Shown one piece after another: positions 51,533-61,723 of a stretch of DNA of 64,000 bases. The stretch spans positions 1 to 64,000 of the forward strand of contig JADJUV010000009.1 in NCBI GenBank assembly GCA_016716885.1, given 5' to 3'. The position numbers and the translations under genes were made by a program. The notes under the pieces were generated by a model, which did no database searches, had not been told where the DNA came from, and saw only the letters and a program-made list of their open reading frames with translations. Each line of letters begins with the position of its first letter. The first letter of the stretch is position 1. This stretch comes from Candidatus Trichofilum aggregatum (lineage in GTDB: Bacteria; Chloroflexota; Anaerolineae; Promineifilales; Promineifilaceae).

Positions 51533-54500
51533 TCACCTGATTTGAGACACGGGAATTGTAAAGGCAAAAGTTGTTCCCTGGCCCAGTTCGCTTTCCAGCC
51601 AGATGTTACCACGGTGTAAATCAACGATCCCCTTGGTGATAGACAAGCCCAAACCTGTGCCCGGCGACGTGCGAATGTTGCTGTCTTCGGAGCGGAAGAA
51701 TTTGGTGAAAAGTCGGGCCTGATCCTCAGCCGAAATGCCATAGCCGGTATCTTTTACCGCACAAACAACAATGGGTTGAGGGATGGACAAGCCATTATCT
51801 GGAGTGGTGTAATCTGCTTTGACCGTTACCGTGACTTCGGTATCGGCGGGGGAATATTTGTAAGCGTTGCTCAACAGGTTGGTTAATACTTGCACCAACC
51901 GGGAATGGTCACCCATAACCGGTGGCAGATCATTGGGCATATCGAGGTGAACAGTGATGTTTTTACCCTCGTGGATACCCCGGGTAGCTTGCATGGTTTC
52001 GCTGACCACATTGGCGAAGGCAATGGGTTCCAAATGCACGTTTAACTGACCCGTCTCAATGCGGGAGATGTCGGTCAGGTCTTTGATCAGGTTATCCATG
52101 CGTTTGATGTTGGCGGTGATGGTTTCCAGGAAAGATTTCTGTTTATCGTTGACTTCGCCGGTGAGGCCTGCCAGCATAAGGTCCGTATAACCACGAATGG
52201 CGGTGATGGGGGTTTTGAGTTCATGGGAGACCATGGAGACGAACTCGGATTTGGCCCGGTTGGCTTCGTTGACTTGTTCGTACAGTTGGGCGTTGGCGAT
52301 GGAAGTGGCGGCGACGTTGACCAGGCTCGCGGCCGCGTCCAGGTCTTCCTCATCAAAATCATCATACTCATTGCTTTCTACCACCAAAGCTCCAATCACC
52401 TGTTGTTTGTGGACAATGGGCAGCGTTAATTGGGAGCGGGTGTGCGGCGCGGCCGCGAGATAGAGCGGCTCCAACTGCACATTCCGTGTCAGACGTGGCT
52501 CACCCGTGCGAATAACTTCCCCGGCCAGCCCCACCGTTGTTGCCTGAGCATCTGCGGGTAAAACAAAATCCCGGGCATAATTTTCACTCACAAAAGCCAC
52601 CAACCGATCATACTCATCCACCAACAAAATGCTGCCAGCCGTGGCTTCACAAATCAGCATAGCCCAATCCAGGGTCATTTCTAGCACCCGGTTCAAGTCC
52701 AACGTCGTGTTTAGATTGCGTCCCAACTGCTGGAGAATAGCTAATTCATGTACCCGCCGCTGGAGCGCCTGATCCGTTTGCTGGAGCAGGCGGGCATTAT
52801 CCATTGCCACCACGGATTGCCCGGCAAACGTGTTAATGAGGGTCAAATCCATATCATTAAACGGTGCTTTGTTCCGTTTATTGACGATTTGCAGAACCCC
52901 CCACACTTCATTCTGGTGCACCAACGGCGCCGAAAGAATAGACTGTGTCGTGAACCGGGTGCTGCTATCCACCCCGGAAAACCAGCGGGGATCTTCTTGC
53001 GCTTTATTGACGATGGCTGGTTGTCCCGTCTGAGCAACGGTTCCCGCTACACCTGCCCCAAGGGGCAAACGTGTGCCCAGCAGGCTTTGCCCGGTAGGCC
53101 CACGCACAAGTTTAAACTCCAATTCGCCAGTATTTTGGTCTACGATCAAGAAGCTACCAGCTTCAGCATTGAGTAGTTCAATGGATTTATCCAAAATCAA
53201 ATCAAGCAAACTATCTGGCTCGCGGATGGAGTTGAGGGTGCGAATAACCTCGTTAAGGGTTTCCAATTGTTGGGCACGCTCTTTCGTCTGTTCGTTAGCC
53301 TGGAAACGGGCCAGAGCGGTGGCTGTATTACTGACATAAAAACTGAACAGTTGCCGCTGGCGCTCGGTAAAGGGGCGTTGGGTGGCTCCCCGTTTTCCTT
53401 GTATCAGGCCAATGGTTTCAGCCCCGGCATTCAGGGGCGCGGCCAACCATTCTCCACTATCGCTTTCTACCAACAACATTTGTCCGGTGGTTAAAACTTC
53501 TTGAATATGCGGGTCTTTGATGAGTTTGTCTGGCCCTTCGTAGTCCCGGCGACGGCGACTGTTTTCAATATAATAGGCGGTGTACATTTGCCGTGTGCCA
53601 GGCTCCCGCAAAATAATGGCAAAGTCCTGACATTGCAACAGACGTAACGAATCAGCCACAATAATTTCCAGCAGGGGGTCCAACTCCTGGGTGGTGTTGA
53701 CGGCCTGGGAAAAGCGGCTGAGATCGTTCATTTCGGCCACCCGATTTTCCAGGCGACGCATAATCCGAACCCGTTCGATACCCAAAAGGGATTGATCGGC
53801 CAGAGCATTCAGGTAGTTAATTTCTTCGGTGCTGAACCGTTCGCTATTGTGTTTGCGTGAAAGGGTAATCCAGCCGATGAGTTGTTTGTTGCTCAGAAGG
53901 GGAACCAGAATGGCCGCATTCATCTGTTGACACAAGGCGCGATGCGGCCGCCATTCTTCGGGCCAGGCTTGTGCATCCACCAGGACCAATGCGCCTCTGT
54001 CTTTGGCTAACAATTGTACAAAGGGATCGTCGGCTTCAATTTCGATATCTACACCGGTGGGGTATGGTTGGTAAAAAAACTGTTCGGTGTCGGGCAGGAA
54101 AAGCTGGACATCGGTGTGGGGCACGCCGCGGCGGGCGTATTGAATAAGAAGGGTGGCCCCCCCTTCTAGCTCGGCTACGGAGGTGAGTTCCTGGTTATAA
54201 CGACGGAGCAGGGTTTCATATTGCGGCCGCGCCAGCACATACTCATCCACCAATATCTGCACCCGCTTACGAATAGGGTCAAAGAGAAAGGTGATAATCA
54301 ATACCAGGGCAATGAGCAGGGCGGCATTTTCCGTGTTGACCGTGACCCCTAAAACCGAACTGACAAAGGTGGTGACCAGACCCAGCACCAGAATGAGGGC
54401 CAGCGTGAGTAAGCCATACGTTACCGCCCGCCGGAGTACCACATCTACATTGAGCAAACGGTAACGAATGATCGTGTAACCCATGCCCAACGGGTACAAA

Positions 54501-55456
54501 ATCGTGGGCAAAAAGAAGAGGGCAGGGTCAAAGGGGATGTAACCAGCATTCAGGAACCAGGTAATAATGGGGAAAAAAGAACAACAAGCGGCCAGAGTAA
54601 TGACTCGTCCTTGTTGCCGGGCCAGCGGCACAGGTGAGGCAAAGGCCCGGTAAGCAAATAGCCCCAATGATAGGAGCATCATCACCCCATCCACCACATA
54701 CGTTACCCGCCAGGGAATAACGTAAAGCCAGGGGTTGTTCGAGCTATAGAAAACAGCCTGGCCCCATACAAATAGGGGCAGGGTAATCGCTAAGGGTAGC
54801 CATCGTAAAAACGGGTTTTGTTGCAATAGCCGGGGCCGATGGGGAAACTCAATAGCCGTATATAAATTAGCCGCCCCCACCCCCACAAGTCCGGTTAACC
54901 AGAGCCGACTCAAAACATGCGTGGTGAGCATGTCGTATAACCCACCTATGCCAAAGGCAGCGAATAGGGAAAACAGGGCAAAATATTGAGCTACAGAGGC
55001 ATCGGGATGAACGCGAAAGGCCCAAAAACCCACCAGTAAAATAAATGCGCCGATGAGGTAGGGTAACCAGAAATTACGGCCAAATTCTTGATTACTGAGG
55101 GTGAAGAGAGGCAGCGTGAGGGTGCGTGATGAGCCATCAGGGTGGAGAAAGGTCATGCGCCATTCATCGCCCGGGTTGGCCGTTTCCAGCAAATTATCGA
55201 GTTGCTGACGGCTGGTAACGGCCTGATCATTAACGGCAACCAGACGTTCCGGCCATTTTAGGGGTGGGTTCTGTGATTTGCTCACCCATTCAGAGCTACC
55301 AATATCATTAACCACCAGGTTGGGGTCAAAGAACAAACCAGGAAATGGGCGATTACGTGTGCCTAAGGCGGTAACGAGTAAGGCAACGTAAAGGATGCTA
55401 CCGATGAGTAGCAAGCCGCTGACCAGGGATCGGCGTGTAGACTCTGAAAGGTTCAT
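51533..55456 (-). CDS. Multi-GAF sensor histidine kinase with PDZ-like and 7TM-type N-terminus
   Basis: 1307 residues. N-terminal helix (about 10-33), PDZ-like extracytoplasmic segment (about 65-118, RLVAVNDQAVTSRQQLDNLL), eight or so helices (about 130-400), a signalling helix, then three to four GAF domains (about 430-575, 590-710, 735-890, 905-1055), HisKA with the phosphoacceptor SHELKTP (about 1078) and HATPase with NLLSNAYKYSP (about 1199), DTGYGIS and GTGLGLSITKG. It should phosphorylate a response regulator, but none is adjacent. It overlaps the upstream glycosyltransferase gene by four bases. Confidence 0.92.
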   Translation of the reverse strand: MNLSESTRRSLVSGLLLIGSILYVALLVTALGTRNRPFPGLFFDPNLVVNDIGSSEWVSKSQNPPLKWPERLVAVNDQAVTSRQQLDNLLETANPGDEWRMTFLHPDGSSRTLTLPLFTLSNQEFGRNFWLPYLIGAFILLVGFWAFRVHPDASVAQYFALFSLFAAFGIGGLYDMLTTHVLSRLWLTGLVGVGAANLYTAIEFPHRPRLLQQNPFLRWLPLAITLPLFVWGQAVFYSSNNPWLYVIPWRVTYVVDGVMMLLSLGLFAYRAFASPVPLARQQGRVITLAACCSFFPIITWFLNAGYIPFDPALFFLPTILYPLGMGYTIIRYRLLNVDVVLRRAVTYGLLTLALILVLGLVTTFVSSVLGVTVNTENAALLIALVLIITFLFDPIRKRVQILVDEYVLARPQYETLLRRYNQELTSVAELEGGATLLIQYARRGVPHTDVQLFLPDTEQFFYQPYPTGVDIEIEADDPFVQLLAKDRGALVLVDAQAWPEEWRPHRALCQQMNAAILVPLLSNKQLIGWITLSRKHNSERFSTEEINYLNALADQSLLGIERVRIMRRLENRVAEMNDLSRFSQAVNTTQELDPLLEIIVADSLRLLQCQDFAIILREPGTRQMYTAYYIENSRRRRDYEGPDKLIKDPHIQEVLTTGQMLLVESDSGEWLAAPLNAGAETIGLIQGKRGATQRPFTERQRQLFSFYVSNTATALARFQANEQTKERAQQLETLNEVIRTLNSIREPDSLLDLILDKSIELLNAEAGSFLIVDQNTGELEFKLVRGPTGQSLLGTRLPLGAGVAGTVAQTGQPAIVNKAQEDPRWFSGVDSSTRFTTQSILSAPLVHQNEVWGVLQIVNKRNKAPFNDMDLTLINTFAGQSVVAMDNARLLQQTDQALQRRVHELAILQQLGRNLNTTLDLNRVLEMTLDWAMLICEATAGSILLVDEYDRLVAFVSENYARDFVLPADAQATTVGLAGEVIRTGEPRLTRNVQLEPLYLAAAPHTRSQLTLPIVHKQQVIGALVVESNEYDDFDEEDLDAAASLVNVAATSIANAQLYEQVNEANRAKSEFVSMVSHELKTPITAIRGYTDLMLAGLTGEVNDKQKSFLETITANIKRMDNLIKDLTDISRIETGQLNVHLEPIAFANVVSETMQATRGIHEGKNITVHLDMPNDLPPVMGDHSRLVQVLTNLLSNAYKYSPADTEVTVTVKADYTTPDNGLSIPQPIVVCAVKDTGYGISAEDQARLFTKFFRSEDSNIRTSPGTGLGLSITKGIVDLHRGNIWLESELGQGTTFAFTIPVSQIR

Positions 55457-57750
55457 TTGGGCAAGATGATCCGCAATGGTGACAACAGAAGGTGATTATC
55501 AATCCAATGTCCATCTGTGGCAACCCTATTTTGACGAAGCCCAGTGGTCTCGTCAAGGAGCGAAACGTGAATTTGATAGGAATTCGGGGCGATATTTGTA
55601 GGCATTAGTACCGTATGGGTGTCTATGATTTGTTGGCCGGGTTGCCAATCCGTGGTGGGAGACGTTCCATTGACGGGCCAGTTGTCAGCCTTAGCCAGCA
55701 CACGTCCTTGGGCATCCACCAGATGTACTTCAACGGTATAGGTGGGCAGATCGGCCCGCAGAGCCTGCCAATATAGCGTTACATCTAGTGGTTCACCTGG
55801 TTGCAAGGCGCGGCCGCTATATTCATACCCCATTAGGCGAATTTCGTTGTTGAAATTGTGATCCTGTGGGTTGGGCACATCCCCCGGGGCGGGTTTCAGG
55901 TTGATGGTTCCCAGCACCAGGCTGTCGCCCAAATCCTGTCCATCGGCCCCAGTAATGCCAAGGCGATAACTATCGGGTGCGTAGAGGCCAATTGTGACGG
56001 TAAGGGTATCGGGCGCGTAAGCAGTTTCAGGCAGGTAAACACGCACAGAGTCTACAAAACGATCGCCGGGCCGCCATTCGCTACTGGGAAAGTTGCCTAG
56101 ACCTGGGTGGGTATCCCGTTGGGTGACCAGTAGGTCCAAGCCGTTGGTTAGATGGACAAAGAGGATGTAGTTACCTGGTGGTTGACCGGTCACTTGCCAG
56201 TACAGGTCAATATCTAATGGCTCACCCGGGTGCAGAGTGGTTGTGCTCAGGTTGTAGCCTTGCAGGTTGGCAAAAAAATCAAACTGGGCCTGGGTGGGGT
56301 TGGGGATGGGGGATGTGGCGGTGAAGAGGCGCGGCCGCGCATACGCCGGTTGTAAGTAACCAAACAAGGCCACTAAAGCCAGGGCCAACATCGCCATCAT
56401 GGTAAACTGAGAAATGTATACTGGTAATCGCAATCGCGTTGTTGGCGAGGAAATGAGGACGGCGAGAAAAGTGAAGGCCCGTTCCATTCCGGCGATCATA
56501 AGCAGAACAAGCGCTGGTAAACCAGGAAAGAAAAATCGTCCCATGGAACCGGCAGGGCTGACCAGCATGTAAGCGAAGACGACGGCGGCGAAGAGGGCTA
56601 CAGTGAGGATGAGATAGGGGATGGATGAGGCGAGGGGACGAGAGGGCGAGGGGGCGGTTGAAGAAACAGATCGCCTGGAGTTGATGAGTTCAAGGAAAAG
56701 GCCCGCGGCCGCGAACAGGGTCACGCCCCACAATAGCTGATACACCATGGGTGGCAAAGGAATCTGGCCGAAACCAAAACGCCCCCATAAACTACTCCAC
56801 ACCGATGACCATTCACTCCAGGCAACGCCCAAACTCTCCAGCGGATCTCGCACCCCCCAGAGAGCCGTCACCTCTTTAAATCCGGTCGGATCACCATATA
56901 AAGCATAGTTGCGGATGAACCACCAGCCCGCCAGCAGCAAGGTGACACCCGCAATGAGGATGTTAACTTCTAGCCAGCGTCGCGCCTGTTTCTTGCGCCA
57001 GGCTACCCAACTTATCACGATTTCAATGAGGATCGCGGCCGCGGCCATATTAAATTTGCTCAACAGGGCAAACCCAAAAGCCAGCCCCAGCCACACCCCC
57101 CACTTCCGGCTCAATCCGGTGGGATCATGTAACAGCCGTACCCCGGTATAGGTAATAGCCGCCCCACTACAGGCGGCGATAACATCATTGTTGATAGCCC
57201 CCGCCATGTAAAGAAACATGGGGTTAAAGGCCAGGAGCGCGGCCGCGGCCGCGGCCAACCAGCGCTCCTCAGGCCACAAAATCCGGCCCGTGGCCCAGGT
57301 TAACCAGACTACCCCCGCCCCAATCAACACATTAATGGCCCGAACGATATGCGCAGCCAACGCATCACCCCGCCAGGGAAAATTCTCATTGACCGAATGT
57401 AAATATTGACTCTTGTTATCCACCCCCACTTCACCATACCGGTAGGCCCAAAACGGATTTCCCGGCGGGGTATAACAAAGCGGGTGATCCGTTTTGATCC
57501 AGGCCGTGGCTAAAGCTCCCAGGACATAAAACAGGGGGGGATGATGGCTTTGTGAACGGCAAGCTTCTTCTCCCTGTACAGGCAAGCGTCCATTTTCCAC
57601 TAAATAACGCACAAACCGATAGTGGCGTAGCTCATCTGTCGCTTCATGCAAGGGGTTAATTACACTATAGGCAAGCCCTAAGCTCAAAAAAGCCAACAGG
57701 ATAAGCACAATTAACCAATCACGACGCAGACCAACAACGATACGATTCAT
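55453..57750 (-). CDS. GT39/PMT-like membrane glycosyltransferase with C-terminal beta domains
   Basis: 765 residues. The first helix is followed by HEATDELRHYRFVRYLVENG (about 35-54), an Asp-Glu pair as in the catalytic loop of ArnT/PMT-type GT-C enzymes, and about 11 further helices to residue 470. The C-terminal 280 residues hold two similar beta-sandwich repeats (LHPGEPLDIDLYWQV and LQPGEPLDVTLYWQAL, each ending with a P.N.Y.I...LLD-type strand), presumably extracytoplasmic. Expected to transfer a sugar from a polyprenyl carrier; acceptor unknown. Translationally coupled to the histidine kinase. Confidence 0.85.
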   Translation of the reverse strand: MNRIVVGLRRDWLIVLILLAFLSLGLAYSVINPLHEATDELRHYRFVRYLVENGRLPVQGEEACRSQSHHPPLFYVLGALATAWIKTDHPLCYTPPGNPFWAYRYGEVGVDNKSQYLHSVNENFPWRGDALAAHIVRAINVLIGAGVVWLTWATGRILWPEERWLAAAAAALLAFNPMFLYMAGAINNDVIAACSGAAITYTGVRLLHDPTGLSRKWGVWLGLAFGFALLSKFNMAAAAILIEIVISWVAWRKKQARRWLEVNILIAGVTLLLAGWWFIRNYALYGDPTGFKEVTALWGVRDPLESLGVAWSEWSSVWSSLWGRFGFGQIPLPPMVYQLLWGVTLFAAAGLFLELINSRRSVSSTAPSPSRPLASSIPYLILTVALFAAVVFAYMLVSPAGSMGRFFFPGLPALVLLMIAGMERAFTFLAVLISSPTTRLRLPVYISQFTMMAMLALALVALFGYLQPAYARPRLFTATSPIPNPTQAQFDFFANLQGYNLSTTTLHPGEPLDIDLYWQVTGQPPGNYILFVHLTNGLDLLVTQRDTHPGLGNFPSSEWRPGDRFVDSVRVYLPETAYAPDTLTVTIGLYAPDSYRLGITGADGQDLGDSLVLGTINLKPAPGDVPNPQDHNFNNEIRLMGYEYSGRALQPGEPLDVTLYWQALRADLPTYTVEVHLVDAQGRVLAKADNWPVNGTSPTTDWQPGQQIIDTHTVLMPTNIAPNSYQIHVSLLDETTGLRQNRVATDGHWIDNHLLLSPLRIILPK

Positions 57751-57848
57751 GGGAGTGATTGGTTAATTCCTTAAAACGGGGGTAAGAAGTAAAGCTAAGG
57801 TGAGGAATACCTGGGCACACAACTAGAACAGGTTTCTAAACGATCAAT

Positions 57849-58619
57849 CTACGGGATACAAATAACATCCGCACCATAAATGGTACGGTTAGCATCCAAC
57901 CGATTAAGTTGGGCAATCACATCCACGGTTGTATTGCGGGTGCGGGCAATACTGAATACCGTATCATGATCCCTTACTACATAAGCCAGATACCCAGGGC
58001 AATAGGCCGGATTGGCATAAGGTAAACGCTCAATAACCGTTCCGGGCACCAAATCATGGGCATCAACACCATGCAAAGCCATAAGTTCGATAGCACTATT
58101 ATTTGCCAGGGCGATGCTATACAGGCTATCCCCTTGCAAAACTGTGTATGATTTGAAAATAACCTTATCAACATTGGCCGGAACGAGGGCGGCTGTGGTT
58201 ACCTGTACCTGTATGGGAGGCGTTGTGGGCACAATCACCTCAATGGCTGTAGGCTGGGGCGTAGGCACGGGTTGTACCAGATTGGGGTCTGTCGTTACCT
58301 GTGGTTGCTCCACGGGCGCTGGTGCAGGTTGGTTTTGAGCAGACCATTGCGCATCGGTGAGCATATCTTTGCTATTGAGTATATCTAGTTGCACGCTCAT
58401 GCCCTCGACGACGACGATCTCCGTACGGCGGTCAGAGAGTGTAGGCACAGCCAGAGGGTCGGTGTTAAGAGCTGCGGCCGCTTGAGCAGTTGCGGCCGCG
58501 GCCGCGTCATCTTCACTCCCCTGGTTGGGTAACAAAAGCCAAAATACGGCCAGGGCCAACAAACTGGCAAACAACAGCGTGGCCAATGTCATACGTACAA
58601 CGGAAGGTGAACGAAACAC
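57849..58619 (-). CDS. Membrane-anchored protein with LysM-like C-terminus
   Basis: 256 residues. One N-terminal helix (about 10-32, LATLLFASLLALAVFWLLL), an Ala-rich stretch made by three GCGGCCGC words (about 38-50), a Pro/Thr linker and two LysM-like units (about 158-205: YTVLQGDSLYSIALANNSAIE; 210-256: YVVRDHDTVFSIARTRNTTVD). Probably binds peptidoglycan from the membrane. Single gene, divergent from dgt. Confidence 0.82.
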   Translation of the reverse strand: MFRSPSVVRMTLATLLFASLLALAVFWLLLPNQGSEDDAAAAATAQAAAALNTDPLAVPTLSDRRTEIVVVEGMSVQLDILNSKDMLTDAQWSAQNQPAPAPVEQPQVTTDPNLVQPVPTPQPTAIEVIVPTTPPIQVQVTTAALVPANVDKVIFKSYTVLQGDSLYSIALANNSAIELMALHGVDAHDLVPGTVIERLPYANPAYCPGYLAYVVRDHDTVFSIARTRNTTVDVIAQLNRLDANRTIYGADVICIP

Positions 58620-58777
58620 CTCAAATTCTCCTTAAGAGACCGGCTTATCAGGCAAGCCTCTCCATAGCTGAACCAGTGAGTTTATGTTACACTTGCCCTA
58701 ATCTTATGGCAAGTACCCCCCAAGTCATAAGGCTGACTGGTTGATAGCTGCAAGGCTGTTTTCACAGGAGTTCCCCC

Positions 58778-59932
58778 ATGATCTATAACCGAGAGAAACG
58801 TGAGGAATTGGAGCGACTGGCCCTGGCGCCGTATGCTACGGTGAGTGCTGACTCACGCGGCCGCGCCCACCCCGAACCTGAATCATCCAGCCGTACCGCC
58901 TTCCAAAAAGACCAAGATCGCATCATCCATACCACTACCTTTCGTCGCTTGGAGTACAAAACCCAGGTCTTCGTCATCCTGGAAGTAGATCATTATCGGA
59001 CCCGCCTTACCCACACCCTGGAAGTTGCCCAGCTAGGACGTTCTATCGCCGCTGGTTTAGGAGCCAATGCTGAACTCACCGAAGCCATCTGTCTGGCCCA
59101 TGATTTAGGCCATCCACCTTTTGGTCATGCCGGGGAAGCCGCCCTGAATCGCCAGATGAAAGCGTATGACAGCAGCTTCAACCATAACACCCAAAGCTAC
59201 CGCATCGTCACCCTGCTAGAGAACCGCTATCCCCACTTCGCTGGCCTCAATCTTACCTATGAAACACGGGTCGGGATGCTTAAACATGAAACCACCTATG
59301 ATAAAAGCGAAGCCACTAACTACGAGCCACATAAACGCCCCTCTATCGAAGCGCAAATAACCAATTTCGCCGACCCCATCGCCTACGATTCCCATGATCT
59401 AGATGATGGATTACGGGCGGGGCTTTTCACGACAGTTGACCTTGATCAACTCGATTTATGGCAAGAATTACGCCAACGGATCAATTGGGGCAATCAACCC
59501 TTCACCACCCTGACCCGCCATGAGGTTATTCGGGAAATGGTTGGCTTGCTTGTATCCGATGTGGTGCAAACTACCTCCGCCGTTTTAACTGAACAAAACA
59601 TTGATTCGCCGGAGAAGGTGGAATACCATCCCACAACAGTCGTGCAATTCTCGCCCGCTGTGGCCGCAATGGTGAAGCAATTAAAAGGGTTTTTGTATGA
59701 GCACATGTATCGCCATTACCGCCTCATGCGGATGCAAAGCAAGGCAGAGCGTTTTGTCAGCGAGCTTTTCCAGGCATATGTCAAAGAGCCACGCATGTTG
59801 CCTACGGAAACACACAAACGGCTCAATTCGACTCCATTAGAACAAGTGGTAACCGATTATCTGGCGGGCATGACAGATCGTTATGCGCTAGAGGAATGGC
59901 AACGTCTCTTTGACCCCTTCACACTAGCCTAA
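58778..59932 (+). CDS. dgt: dGTP triphosphohydrolase-like HD protein
   Basis: 384 residues. HD-domain dNTP triphosphohydrolase that cleaves dNTP to deoxynucleoside and triphosphate. N-terminal signature SSRTAFQKDQDRIIHTTTFRRL (about 36-57), first His in RLTHTLEV (about 79), HDLGHPPFGHAGE (about 107-119) and the later ligands NHNTQSYRIV and DPIAYDSHDLDDGL. Length fits the shorter, type 2 dGTPases rather than E. coli Dgt (505 residues). SD GGAG lies nine bases before the ATG. Confidence 0.93.
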   Translation: MIYNREKREELERLALAPYATVSADSRGRAHPEPESSSRTAFQKDQDRIIHTTTFRRLEYKTQVFVILEVDHYRTRLTHTLEVAQLGRSIAAGLGANAELTEAICLAHDLGHPPFGHAGEAALNRQMKAYDSSFNHNTQSYRIVTLLENRYPHFAGLNLTYETRVGMLKHETTYDKSEATNYEPHKRPSIEAQITNFADPIAYDSHDLDDGLRAGLFTTVDLDQLDLWQELRQRINWGNQPFTTLTRHEVIREMVGLLVSDVVQTTSAVLTEQNIDSPEKVEYHPTTVVQFSPAVAAMVKQLKGFLYEHMYRHYRLMRMQSKAERFVSELFQAYVKEPRMLPTETHKRLNSTPLEQVVTDYLAGMTDRYALEEWQRLFDPFTLA

Positions 59933-60015
59933 AGGTGTTTTTAATGACTCGACATTGGCTTTATTGGGCATGGTTCAAAAACGACCCATTCGCGTTTGCA
60001 AATTCGGTGCCAAAT

Positions 60016-60262
60016 TGTCATTCCGAGGTCTGCCGAGGAATCTTTTTAGCGAGCCAATAGAGAGATCCCTCGTTCCGAAGACGCCACTACTCAGAAACTG
60101 TCATTCTGACGAGTCTTCGAGGAAGAATCCCGACGAGCTAGATGTACGGGATGCTTCACTCCGAAGACTCCGTACACTTCGTGGCGTACCTACAGCATGA
60201 CAAATCAAAGTTTCTGCACTCATTGAACGGGCACTCTGCCCGTGGATACTCTCGGAATGACA
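60016..60262. repeat. 247-bp dispersed-type element with TGTCATTCCGAG ends
   Basis: TGTCATTCCGAG (60016-60027) is inverted at 60251-60262. Internal words GGAATC, GAAGA and CATTCTGACGAG repeat parts of the ends. No target duplication and no coding signal. It lies in the 520-base gap between dgt and the convergent membrane gene. Confidence 0.75.
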
Positions 60263-60390
60263 GCTATGACTACTTTGTAAAGGACATCTTCCACTTTCTG
60301 AACCATACCCGTTTTTGTACTGACCTCTGGAGATTGAGCGATTAAGAGATTTCCTGAGGTTGTCCAAATTTTCGCCAAAGTTGAGTGAAT

Positions 60391-60425
60391 AAAAAAAAGC
60401 CGGGCAAATTGCCCGGCTTTTTTAT
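60391..60425. terminator. Bidirectional terminator between dgt and the convergent gene
   Basis: Stem AAGCCGGGCAA / TTGCCCGGCTT with A8 on the left and T6 on the right, so it serves both strands. Confidence 0.92.
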
Positions 60426-60455
60426 TGTTTATGGGATTGTTCGGAGATGGTTCTG

Positions 60456-61481
60456 TTAATAGTCCAACATATCATCAGCACCACTACCACCTTCGGCCCC
60501 TTCTTTCGCCCAGGCAGAAAGCTCAATGGTCGCTCGCTCCAGGTAGCTATCGGGGGGTAGGTCCGGGCTTGTGCCGTATTCCATGTCCATGATGCGGGCG
60601 TTGATGATGAGGGCGTTTGTCTCAAGAGCGACAATTTCACCCGGTCGGAGCAAAGCCGGTTCACCTTTGGTTGCCAGCTTGGCTCTGATAGCATCGTCAT
60701 AGTAGGCGTGCTGGGTCATGATCACTTTGGTAATAGTGCGGATATCGTTTTTATCAAACAGCCACACTTCGATAGCAGTCACATTTTTGGGACTATCACC
60801 ACCAAGGGATTCAGAGATACCAACACCACATTCACCCAGGAAGTCGCCGTTACCATTTTCGATGCTAAAGGAGTCATCGTAAGTATCATGACCACGGTTG
60901 TACGTGGTGGTGAAGCGAGCGATGGGGGTCATCATCGCATTGGCGGACATACCTGGCTCCACCATAGGGCCTTCGGTGGGTTTGTCCACATGCATTTCGT
61001 AGCTGGGTCGGGTGGAACCGCCACGGCGAGTGGCAATGCGGTAGATGAGGAATAGTACCAGCAGAAGAACGATGAGTAAGAGGCAAATGGTGAAGAGTGA
61101 GGAGCCACTATCGGCTTCTGCGACAGGTACAGCACTAATTTGACCACACCCAAGGTTATCGGTGATCGCGGCCGCGAGCGCCAGCAAACGTTGTTGGTCA
61201 GCCGGGTCTGGTTCCGTCTGGGCTAGCAGGCAAATTTCTTGCGCTGCTCCAGGCCAACTCACAAAAGCATCTTTCGCTCTCTGGACATCCAAACGAGACG
61301 AATATGAGTCAGCGACGGCTAAAACATAAGCTCGGCGGGTTGTATCGGCTAAATCCTGGGGCGCCCCATCTGTCCACTGAACAGGCCACAACCCCCAGCC
61401 TAAAATGGGCAACCCAATAATTAAGCCCACAAGAAAACCCACGACGATACCTGCTATGGGCTGTTTGCGGATGAAATCCAT
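60456..61481 (-). CDS. Conserved membrane protein of unknown function
   Basis: 341 residues, not recognised. Helix 1 at about 10-33 (IAGIVVGFLVGLIIGLPILGWGLW), an extracytoplasmic segment rich in charged residues (about 35-125, DTTRRAYVLAVADSYSSRLD), helix 2 at about 130-148 (LFTICLLLIVLLLVLFLIY) and a cytoplasmic domain (about 150-341) with a regular strand pattern (IEVWLFDKNDIRTITKVIMT, RPGEIVALETNALIINARIMD). Acidic tail. Single gene with no SD visible beyond a weak GGTGA. It could be a sensor or scaffold; no catalytic motif seen. Confidence 0.75.
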   Translation of the reverse strand: MDFIRKQPIAGIVVGFLVGLIIGLPILGWGLWPVQWTDGAPQDLADTTRRAYVLAVADSYSSRLDVQRAKDAFVSWPGAAQEICLLAQTEPDPADQQRLLALAAAITDNLGCGQISAVPVAEADSGSSLFTICLLLIVLLLVLFLIYRIATRRGGSTRPSYEMHVDKPTEGPMVEPGMSANAMMTPIARFTTTYNRGHDTYDDSFSIENGNGDFLGECGVGISESLGGDSPKNVTAIEVWLFDKNDIRTITKVIMTQHAYYDDAIRAKLATKGEPALLRPGEIVALETNALIINARIMDMEYGTSPDLPPDSYLERATIELSAWAKEGAEGGSGADDMLDY

Positions 61482-61723
61482 ATGTCACCTACCTTAAACA
61501 AATGCACGCTTGTTTCGATAAATGGTTCTGACGGAACACCATGCGCTGGTGACATCCCCTCTTGATGGCAATGTTATCATAACTCTAGAGGGCGTACAAA
61601 TTTTATGTTGACAAGAAAGGAGAAGGAACCCGCTATACACTACGTTAATCTTGGGGGCTGTGTTATACTTTCTATGGCGTTTTCTTAATAAATCCACCAT
61701 AAACGATATAGATAAAGAAACCC

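Noticed and set aside
60142..60345. Plus-strand open frame in the dgt 3' gap
   Set aside because: Falls in the TGTCATTCCGAG-ended repeat; no SD and no recognisable protein sequence.
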